The notes beneath the pieces are model-generated. The model made no database searches. It was given only the letters and a program-made list of their open reading frames with translations, and was not told the DNA's origin. From Legionellaceae bacterium (lineage in GTDB: Bacteria; Pseudomonadota; Gammaproteobacteria; Legionellales; Legionellaceae), in assembly GCA_023266075.1 (NCBI GenBank), contig JAHFRX010000028.1, positions 1 to 11,917 on the forward strand: 11,917 nucleotides of DNA, written 5' to 3'. A program made the position numbers and the translations under genes. Shown in pieces: positions 6,792 through 11,917 of this stretch; the stretch's first letter is position 1; each line of letters begins with the position of its first letter.

Positions 6792-7573
6792 TACCAATCT
6801 CCAATCATCACCGCTGTTAATAAGAAATCAAAACTCAATACAGCAAGAGAGGCAAATACCACAGAACGTGTCGTTGCACGACTAATCCCTTCCGCTGTCG
6901 GCACACAAGAAAACCCTTGAAAAACAGCCGTCCAAATCACTAAAAATCCAAAAACAAGACTTTTGATGACCCCATTGAACACGTCTGTTCTAACATTTAA
7001 AGCATTTTGCATATTGGACCAAAAAGTTCCTGCATCAATATGAAGCCATAGCACACCAACACAATAACCACCCCAAATAGCCACAGCAGAAAAAATTAAC
7101 GCTAAAATCGGCAAACCAATCACTCCCGCTATAAAACGGGGATAGATCACGCGTACTAAGGGATCAACACCCATCATATCCATACTGGCAAGTTGCTCCG
7201 TCGCTTTCATCAAACCAATTTCAGCCGTGAGCGCTGAGCCCGCGCGTCCTGCAAACAACAACGCACTGATAACAGGCCCCAGTTCACGAATCACACTTAA
7301 CGCTAAAAGTTGCCCAAGCTCACTTGTGGCGCCAAATTTTTGTAATGTGTGAAACCCTTCTAAACCAACCACCATACCAATAAACAAAGCCGAAACCACA
7401 ATGATAACGCAGGATAACACACCCACGAAGTAAAGTTGTCGCCACACGTCGCGCCACAAATGACGAAAATAAGGTTGACGAAAAAGCACGTACGCCAAAA
7501 ATCGTCCTGAAGACCCAACGGCCTCCACAGACGACAAGGTGTTTCTGCCAAGACGTGCAATCGCATCAAACAT
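6791..7573 (-). CDS. mlaE: MlaE, permease subunit of the Mla transporter
   Basis: Inner-membrane permease (MlaE/YrbE family); two copies sit between the MlaF ATPases and the MlaD ring. The 260-aa length is standard. An amphipathic N-terminal interfacial stretch is followed by about five hydrophobic segments (roughly 49-74, 92-110, 146-176, 201-219, 236-257). The family hallmark ELGPVISALLFAGRAGSALT (97-116) with AEIGLMKATEQ, the coupling region contacting MlaF, is fully conserved. So are DPLVRVIYPRFIAG and the C-terminal GFSCVPTAEGISRATT. The ATG overlaps the mlaF stop by 8 bp (ATGTTTGA) and has a strong GAGGAG (7581-7586) seven bases upstream. Confidence 0.97.
   Translation of the reverse strand: MFDAIARLGRNTLSSVEAVGSSGRFLAYVLFRQPYFRHLWRDVWRQLYFVGVLSCVIIVVSALFIGMVVGLEGFHTLQKFGATSELGQLLALSVIRELGPVISALLFAGRAGSALTAEIGLMKATEQLASMDMMGVDPLVRVIYPRFIAGVIGLPILALIFSAVAIWGGYCVGVLWLHIDAGTFWSNMQNALNVRTDVFNGVIKSLVFGFLVIWTAVFQGFSCVPTAEGISRATTRSVVFASLAVLSFDFLLTAVMIGDW
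6799..6802 (-). promoter_or_regulatory. Shine-Dalgarno GGAG deciding the mlaD start
   Basis: GGAG on the minus strand lies inside the 3' end of mlaE. It is seven bases from the mlaD ATG (6791) but only one base from the upstream TTG at 6797, so it selects the ATG. With the TAATG overlap it implies coupled translation of mlaE and mlaD. Confidence 0.6.
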
Positions 7574-8363
7574 CGAGCAACTCCTCTAAATAAACACGCG
7601 CAGGATAGTGAAAAGGAACAGCACCATCCGCTTCCCCGTGCATAAATTGTTTTGTATGCGCGTCCGTTGATAATTGTAGTTCTGCTGGTGTCCCCTGTGC
7701 TATCACTTTACCATTCGCTAAAAGGTACACATAATCCGCAATAGCACATGTTTCTGCAACATCATGTGACACAATAATCGTCGTTGTTCCAAGCAATTGA
7801 TTAATGCGTTTAATCAAACGCACCAGCACACCCATAGAAATGGGGTCTTGGCCTGTAAACGGCTCATCGTACATCATCAATGCCGGATCCAGTGCAATTG
7901 CACGCGCTAAAGCCACGCGCCTTGCCATCCCACCCGAAAGTGCTGCGGGCATCAGTGTGGCAGCACCGCGCAAACCCACCGATTCGAGTTTCATCAGTAC
8001 AACATCTCTGATCATCACCTCACTCAACTGTGTATGCTCACGTAAAGGAAAAGCGACATTATCAAAAACAGATAGGTGTGTGAATAAGGCACTATTTTGA
8101 AAGAGCAGCCCCATTTTCTGACGCGCCAAATTCAGCGCTTTTTTGGGTAATTGATGAACCAAAGCGCCGTCAACGAAAACGTCACCGGAGTTCGGTGTCA
8201 ACAACCCACCAATCAGCTGCAGCAAAGTCGTTTTACCACTACCACTCGGTCCCATAATCGCGGTAATTTTTCCCCGCGGCATGGTAAGATGAACGCCATC
8301 AAAAATAACACGCGATTGATGTGCGAAAACAAGATTATGAATAGCGACGCAACTATCGTCCAT
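7566..8363 (-). CDS. mlaF: MlaF, ATPase subunit of the Mla transporter
   Basis: Cytoplasmic ABC ATPase powering Mla lipid transport, 265 aa. All nucleotide-binding motifs are present: Walker A GPSGSGKTT with Lys44, Q-loop Gln89 in LLFQN, signature LSGGM (142-146), Walker B ALMMYDEP with Asp166-Glu167, and H-loop His200 in IIVSHD. The MlaF-specific C-terminal extension GEADGAVPFHYPARVYLEEL is present; in the E. coli complex this tail reaches the partner subunit and contributes to MlaB binding. It is the first gene of the operon. Its ATG lacks an evident Shine-Dalgarno sequence: the bases before it are an A-rich run. Transcription probably starts in the 166-bp divergent region shared with kdsD. 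Confidence 0.97.
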   Translation of the reverse strand: MDDSCVAIHNLVFAHQSRVIFDGVHLTMPRGKITAIMGPSGSGKTTLLQLIGGLLTPNSGDVFVDGALVHQLPKKALNLARQKMGLLFQNSALFTHLSVFDNVAFPLREHTQLSEVMIRDVVLMKLESVGLRGAATLMPAALSGGMARRVALARAIALDPALMMYDEPFTGQDPISMGVLVRLIKRINQLLGTTTIIVSHDVAETCAIADYVYLLANGKVIAQGTPAELQLSTDAHTKQFMHGEADGAVPFHYPARVYLEELLDV

Positions 8364-8529
8364 TGCAGATTTTTTTAGTGGTTATACGTTGAGTATACAC
8401 CGCACTATTGATATTTTTCCACTGCTTCACGCGATACTTCTTCGAGACCGACATCGTATATCAATTCACTTGAGTCTAAAATGTGCTCTATGGTAAGCTT
8501 AAGCCTTATTTTTTTAATATCATTGACTT
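8364..8529. promoter_or_regulatory. Divergent intergenic region between mlaF and kdsD
   Basis: By position, these 166 bp must hold the promoters of both operons, or at least of one if either is leaderless. Candidate elements are weak. TATACT on the minus strand (8392-8397), within a GTATAC palindrome (8393-8398), could be a -10 for mlaF but lacks a good -35. TTGATA (8408-8413) with GATACT (8433-8438) on the plus strand has a long 19-bp spacing. TTGAGT (8470-8475) with TAAGCT (8494-8499) has an 18-bp spacing but a poor -10. No promoter is assigned with confidence. An open minus-strand frame also crosses the region (see findings). Confidence 0.4.
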
Positions 8530-9492
8530 ATGAACTTTTGCAAATTGGGCTTAGCCGTTATTGAAACGGAAGCCCAGGCCGTTTTTAATCTTGCAGCACG
8601 TCTTGATGAGCGTTTTGAAGCGGCGTGCCGGCTCTTATTAACCTGCCGCGGTCGTGTCGTTGTGACCGGCATGGGTAAATCGGGTCATATTGGGAAAAAA
8701 ATCGCAGCAACACTCACAAGCACCGGGACACCCGCTTTTTTTATGCATCCAGGGGAAGCAGGCCATGGAGACGTTGGCATGCTGACTACAAATGATATCG
8801 TACTCGCTATTTCTCACTCTGGAAATACACATGAGATCATCACACTTATCCCTACAATTAAACGCTTACGTATTCCTTTAATCGCACTCACAGGCCAGCT
8901 TAGCTCACCGTTGGCTCAAACGTCTACGATACATCTTGACGTCAGTATTACACAAGAAGCCTGCCCTTTAGGGCTTGCGCCAACGACCAGCACAACAGTA
9001 GCTTTGGTCATGGGGGACGCAATTGCTATCGCTTTATTACAAGCACGTGGTTTCACTGCTGATGATTTTGCACGATCTCATCCTGGTGGATCGCTCGGTA
9101 AAAAGTTATTACTCAAAATCGACGATATTTTTCATCAAGGTCAAGGGGTTCCCGTTGTTCACGAAGACGTCACGGTAAGAGAAGCATTAATCGAAGTGAA
9201 TGCTAAAAAACTGGGTATGACATGTGTCATCAATAGTCAACATACATTAGTTGGCGTGTACACTGATGGCGACATTCGTCGCACACTGATGGGTGATTAT
9301 GATATCAACACGACACCTTTAAAAGCGGTCATGTCACGACAATATCGCAGTATCTCTCGAGATGCACTAGCGGCTGAAGCCTTGTCTTTGATGCAGGAGC
9401 ATTGCATCACGTCTTTAGTCATTGAAAATGATCAACACTACCCTGAAGCAGTCATTCACATTCATGATTTACTGCGCGCAGGTGTTATCTAA
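8530..9492 (+). CDS. kdsD: Arabinose-5-phosphate isomerase KdsD
   Basis: Cytoplasmic isomerase converting ribulose-5-phosphate to arabinose-5-phosphate, the first step of Kdo synthesis. At 320 aa it has the typical architecture of an N-terminal SIS domain plus two C-terminal CBS domains (about 200-320). The four residues important in E. coli KdsD (Lys59, Glu111, Glu152, His193) are all present with a constant shift of nine: Lys50 in GMGKSGHIG, Glu102 in SHSGNTHE, Glu143 in TQEACPLGLAPT, and His184 in ARSHPGGSLGK. The ATG at 8530 follows an in-frame TGA by one codon and gives an N terminus about nine residues shorter than E. coli. No Shine-Dalgarno precedes it, so a leaderless message or a slightly later TTG (8545) remain possible. 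First gene of the kds-lpt operon. Confidence 0.96.
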   Translation: MNFCKLGLAVIETEAQAVFNLAARLDERFEAACRLLLTCRGRVVVTGMGKSGHIGKKIAATLTSTGTPAFFMHPGEAGHGDVGMLTTNDIVLAISHSGNTHEIITLIPTIKRLRIPLIALTGQLSSPLAQTSTIHLDVSITQEACPLGLAPTTSTTVALVMGDAIAIALLQARGFTADDFARSHPGGSLGKKLLLKIDDIFHQGQGVPVVHEDVTVREALIEVNAKKLGMTCVINSQHTLVGVYTDGDIRRTLMGDYDINTTPLKAVMSRQYRSISRDALAAEALSLMQEHCITSLVIENDQHYPEAVIHIHDLLRAGVI

Positions 9493-9502
9493 CTCTGGAA
9501 AA

Positions 9503-10033
9503 ATGATGAATGACTTCATTGATAAAGCCAAAAAAATTAAATGTGTCATTTGCGATGTCGATGGTGTTCTCACCGATGGAGCGCTCTACTTAGACGCTAC
9601 TGGTAATGAAATCAAAGCGTTTCAAGTCTTGGATGGTGTAGGGTTAAAACTTCTCATGTTCGCCGGCATTGAAGTGGCGGTGATTACGGGAGCTGTCACC
9701 TCTATTATCGATCATCGTATGCAACAATTAAAAATCACGAACTACTTCAAAGGACAAGTGAACAAACAAATCGCATTTGATACATTGAAATCTCGCCTAC
9801 AGCTTACCGCAGAAGAGTTCGCCTACATTGGTGATGATTTACCCGATTTACCTATCATTCGACAAGTAGGCCTTGGGATTGCTGTTGCCAATGCGGTCGA
9901 ACAAGTCAAAACTGTTGCACATATCATCACGAAGCAATCTGGCGGTAAAGGTGCTGTACGCGAGGTATGTGATTTTATTTTGCATACGCAAGGCAAATTC
10001 GAACTTGCACTCGACAAATATTTAACCTCCTAA
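9503..10033 (+). CDS. kdsC: 3-deoxy-D-manno-octulosonate 8-phosphate phosphatase KdsC
   Basis: HAD-family phosphatase removing the 8-phosphate from Kdo-8-P to yield free Kdo for LPS, 176 aa. Motif I is CDVDGVLTDG (Asp18 nucleophile, Asp20), motif II VITGA (Thr62), motif III Lys88 in GQVNKQIAF, and motif IV IGDDLPD (Asp111, Asp112). The C-terminal GGKGAVREVCDFIL is the family's tail that reaches the neighbouring active site in the tetramer. The start is ATG 9503 or the adjacent ATG 9506; GGAA at 9497-9500 suits 9506 slightly better. An upstream ATG at 9422 would overlap kdsD by 71 bp and add a tail not seen in the family. Odd: the usual Arg of the NVRDG and TGR motifs are Leu43 and Ala64. Ten bases after kdsD. 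Confidence 0.94.
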   Translation: MMNDFIDKAKKIKCVICDVDGVLTDGALYLDATGNEIKAFQVLDGVGLKLLMFAGIEVAVITGAVTSIIDHRMQQLKITNYFKGQVNKQIAFDTLKSRLQLTAEEFAYIGDDLPDLPIIRQVGLGIAVANAVEQVKTVAHIITKQSGGKGAVREVCDFILHTQGKFELALDKYLTS

Positions 10034-10034
10034 T

Positions 10035-10601
10035 ATGACCACGCGCCTTAAATCACTCACCTTACTGAGTAGCCTATTCATACTGATCCTGTGTTGGAGT
10101 CTCAACCTCAAAACAACGCTGCCTTCGGTGACCTCAAAAGACACATTAGAAAAACTCAGTGATGTACGCATCACACATTTAAAAGTCCAGTTTTTTGATG
10201 AAGAAGGCCATCTCACACATCATCTCAGTAGTCCATGGATGGCGCATATCCCCTACCACAACACACATCGGCTCACATCACCCCAATTTATCATCACACA
10301 GCCCGATAAACCGCAATGGATTATTCGCTCAGACAACGCTATCGCAAAACAAAACGGTAAAGAAATTATCCTCTCTCATCATGTGACGCTCAAACACAGC
10401 CCGTTTCAAGCTTATTCTGAAGGGATCATTGAGACAGAGCAACTTCACTACTACCCCAAAAAAAATTATGCCATGACCTCTGTTCCCATCACCTGGAAAC
10501 AACAAGATAATGCCGTCCTCTCGCACGGTATGAAAGCCTATTTTGATGACAATAGAATTGACCTATTTAATGCAGAGGCAACCTATGAACCTACAGCATA
10601 G
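10035..10601 (+). CDS. lptC: LptC, LPS export protein
   Basis: Bitopic inner-membrane protein that receives LPS from LptB2FG and hands it to periplasmic LptA. The 188-aa length matches E. coli (191 aa). The short positive N terminus (Arg4, Lys6) precedes one TM helix (about 9-24). The periplasmic domain fits the beta-jellyroll OstA-like LptC fold, with recognisable stretches VRITHLKVQFFDEEGHLTHH, VTLKHSPF, and the C-terminal YYPKKNYAMTSVPITW and GMKAYFDDNRIDLF, where the family usually reads 'G ... D ... l.L'. Sequence identity in LptC is generally low, so position between kdsC and lptA is important support. It starts one base after the kdsC stop without a visible Shine-Dalgarno and overlaps lptA by 17 bp. 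Confidence 0.93.
   Translation: MTTRLKSLTLLSSLFILILCWSLNLKTTLPSVTSKDTLEKLSDVRITHLKVQFFDEEGHLTHHLSSPWMAHIPYHNTHRLTSPQFIITQPDKPQWIIRSDNAIAKQNGKEIILSHHVTLKHSPFQAYSEGIIETEQLHYYPKKNYAMTSVPITWKQQDNAVLSHGMKAYFDDNRIDLFNAEATYEPTA
10574..10578 (+). promoter_or_regulatory. Shine-Dalgarno AGAGG deciding the lptA start
   Basis: AGAGG lies six bases before the ATG at 10585, inside the end of lptC. The alternative in-frame ATGs at 10543 and 10570 have no such site. Confidence 0.6.
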
Positions 10602-11079
10602 TCACTGCATTCAATGTGTTGCGATGATTCTTATCGCGACAACACTTCACGCAAGCCCCATCAAAATCAATTCAGGTCTTGCATCAATTCATCAAACCTC
10701 ACATCAACATCTTTTTACACAACAAGTTCAAATGGATGATGAATACCAACATTTACGTGCAGAATGGGTTCAAGTCACGACCGATGATCACAATCAACTA
10801 TTATCAGCCATTGCACGAGGCGATAGCACAGCACGTGCACATGTGTGGTCAACAGAGAAAACACCGATACTCCATGCTTACGCCAATGAAATTCAATACT
10901 TCCCACGTGAGCATCGTGTCGTACTGATTGGGAACGCACATCTTTCAGAAGGAGAAAACTCGTTTTCTGCACCCAAAATTAGTTATAATACCCTAACGCA
11001 ACATATTATCAGCGAAGCACAGGGACATGAAAGGACAACCATTATCTTAAGCCAAGACCATGAACATCTTATCCGCTAA
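10585..11079 (+). CDS. lptA: LptA, periplasmic LPS transport protein
   Basis: Periplasmic OstA-domain protein whose head-to-tail oligomers bridge LptC and LptD to carry LPS across the periplasm. From ATG 10585 it has 164 aa. The Shine-Dalgarno at 10574-10578 chooses this start, although the ATG at 10570 would add a basic residue (MQRQP) to a signal peptide otherwise lacking Lys or Arg. Hydrophobic VAMILIATTLHA gives a likely cleavage after Ala23 (LHA before SPIKI). The mature part shows the OstA pattern SPIKINS, LRAEWVQV, HAYANEIQYFPREHRVVLIG followed by NAHLSEGENSFSAPKISY. The first 'GNV' turn typical of the N-terminal strands is replaced by TQQVQ, so the protein is rather divergent. It overlaps lptC by 17 bp and lptB by 20 bp. 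Confidence 0.91.
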   Translation: MNLQHSHCIQCVAMILIATTLHASPIKINSGLASIHQTSHQHLFTQQVQMDDEYQHLRAEWVQVTTDDHNQLLSAIARGDSTARAHVWSTEKTPILHAYANEIQYFPREHRVVLIGNAHLSEGENSFSAPKISYNTLTQHIISEAQGHERTTIILSQDHEHLIR

Positions 11080-11785
11080 ACATTTAAAAAAATCCATCAA
11101 AGGCCGAATCATCGTCAATGATATCAGTCTTCATATCACGCGTGGTGAATGTGTAGGCCTATTGGGGCCCAATGGCGCTGGGAAAACAACGTGTTTTTAC
11201 TTATTAGTCGGCTTACTGAGCACTGACGAAGGCGAAATTTGGCTGGACGATCAACGCATTACAAAAACCACCATGGATGAGCGTGCGAAGCTTGGTCTTG
11301 GTTATTTGCCTCAAGAAGCATCGGTTTTCCGTAAGCTCTCCGTGAGCGATAATATTCTTGCTATCCTACAACAACGAAAAGACTTATCACGTGTCGCACA
11401 AAAACAACGTTTAGAGGCATTGTTAGAAGAGTTTCATATGACACACATGAAAGATACATTGGGCATGCGACTCTCTGGTGGCGAACGGCGACGTGTCGAA
11501 ATTGCACGCGCTCTTGCTATCAACCCCAGCTTTATTTTGTTAGACGAGCCTTTTGCGGGTATTGATCCCATTTCGGTCATCGATATTAAAAAAATCATCG
11601 AACATTTATGCGAATCGAATATCGGGGTACTCATCACAGACCACCATGTGCGTGAGACGTTAAGTATTTGTCAGCGCGCTTATATTATGAATCAAGGGAC
11701 GCATTTATGCGAAGGTTCACCACAACATATTTTGGAAAATAAAGAGGTTCGGTCCATCTATTTAGGCGACGAATTCAAGCTGTAG
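11060..11785 (+). CDS. lptB: LptB, ATPase of the LPS exporter
   Basis: Cytoplasmic ABC ATPase that, as a dimer with LptF and LptG (encoded elsewhere), extracts LPS from the inner membrane. The 241-aa length equals E. coli LptB and key residues keep the same numbers: Walker A GPNGAGKTT with Lys42, Q-loop Gln85, Phe90-Arg91 at the coupling-helix groove, signature LSGGE (138-142), Walker B FILLDEP with Asp162-Glu163, H-loop His195 in LITDHHVRET. The C-terminal YIMNQGTHLCEGSPQHI and YLGDEFKL are typical of LptB rather than the related LivF/LivG group. The ATG lies inside lptA (20-bp overlap) with only a weak AAG upstream, so coupled translation is likely. Last gene of the operon seen here. Confidence 0.97.
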   Translation: MNILSAKHLKKSIKGRIIVNDISLHITRGECVGLLGPNGAGKTTCFYLLVGLLSTDEGEIWLDDQRITKTTMDERAKLGLGYLPQEASVFRKLSVSDNILAILQQRKDLSRVAQKQRLEALLEEFHMTHMKDTLGMRLSGGERRRVEIARALAINPSFILLDEPFAGIDPISVIDIKKIIEHLCESNIGVLITDHHVRETLSICQRAYIMNQGTHLCEGSPQHILENKEVRSIYLGDEFKL

Positions 11786-11917
11786 CGGGCACATGCAGTA
11801 TTTTCCAATCGTAAGATGAGCCTGAAATAATTATGAAGATGTCGTAGTTAGTTTTGGTTTTAAGGTTTTACTTTTAAAAATTATTTATTTGTTATTGTAG
11901 TATAAAAAATAGATGTT
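11786..11917. other. AT-rich stretch downstream of lptB, no gene seen
   Basis: Only very short frames (up to about eight codons) open on the plus strand. The stretch TTTTAAGG...CTTTTAAAA (about 11857-11880) could form an AT-only imperfect hairpin but is not a convincing intrinsic terminator. TATAAA (11901-11906) near the right edge resembles a -10 without a matching -35. rpoN, which follows lptB in many Gammaproteobacteria, is not here. Confidence 0.5.

Noticed and set aside
6792..6797. TTG start for mlaD two codons upstream of the ATG
   Set aside because: Only one base separates it from the GGAG; the ATG in TAATG has correct spacing.
7360..7569. Minus-strand 69-codon frame within mlaE
   Set aside because: Alternate-frame shadow of the well-conserved mlaE coding sequence.
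8392..8398. TATACT within a GTATAC palindrome as a definite mlaF promoter or operator
   Set aside because: No acceptable -35 at 16-18 bp, and a six-base palindrome is too short to claim an operator.
9422..9502. N-terminal extension of kdsC from ATG 9422
   Set aside because: It would overlap kdsD by 71 bp and add residues not found in KdsC proteins; ATG 9503/9506 has a purine-rich site and gives the normal N terminus.
11857..11880. Possible terminator after lptB
   Set aside because: The only pairing is AT-only and imperfect, without a GC stem followed by a U-run.
1..11917. tRNA or rRNA genes, CRISPR arrays, insertion sequences, long repeats
   Set aside because: Read for these by eye and found none; nearly all of the window is occupied by coherent coding sequence.

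Overview
The window carries two divergent, tightly packed cell-envelope operons with canonical gammaproteobacterial gene order, plus the end of a separate glycan-type gene pair. The block murA-ibaG-mlaB-C-D-E-F (minus strand) back to back with kdsD-kdsC-lptC-lptA-lptB (plus strand) is the arrangement I know from Pseudomonas-type Gammaproteobacteria. Base composition looks low to moderate in GC and the 3' end is very AT-rich. I cannot name the genus from the sequence alone. All thirteen envelope genes appear intact.

Layout. Positions 2-1714 (+) hold a GT-B glycosyltransferase that is cut by the left edge. Positions 1711-3192 (+) hold a polytopic membrane protein with GT-C-like features, translationally coupled to the glycosyltransferase. 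This pair converges on, and overlaps by 26 bp, the minus-strand operon that runs from 8363 down to 3167: mlaF, mlaE, mlaD, mlaC, mlaB, ibaG, murA and a NIF3/YbgI-family metalloprotein. A 166-bp divergent intergenic region (8364-8529) separates mlaF from kdsD. The plus-strand operon kdsD-kdsC-lptC-lptA-lptB fills 8530-11785. The last 132 bp are AT-rich and non-coding as far as I can see, and rpoN, the usual neighbour after lptB, does not follow directly.

Function. MlaFEDB (inner-membrane ABC complex) and MlaC (periplasmic carrier) maintain outer-membrane lipid asymmetry. KdsD and KdsC make Kdo for the LPS inner core. LptC, LptA and LptB are part of the machine that carries finished LPS to the outer membrane. 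MurA commits UDP-GlcNAc to peptidoglycan. The locus thus joins peptidoglycan, LPS and phospholipid homeostasis. The upstream glycosyltransferase and membrane protein probably act in surface-glycan assembly, but their substrate cannot be read from the sequence.

No new system is evident. The points most worth a second look are a degenerate second-glycosyltransferase-like tail on the first gene, non-consensus active-site positions in KdsC, a possible relic or slippery small frame between the divergent operons, the overlapping convergent 3' ends, and the absence of rpoN right after lptB.
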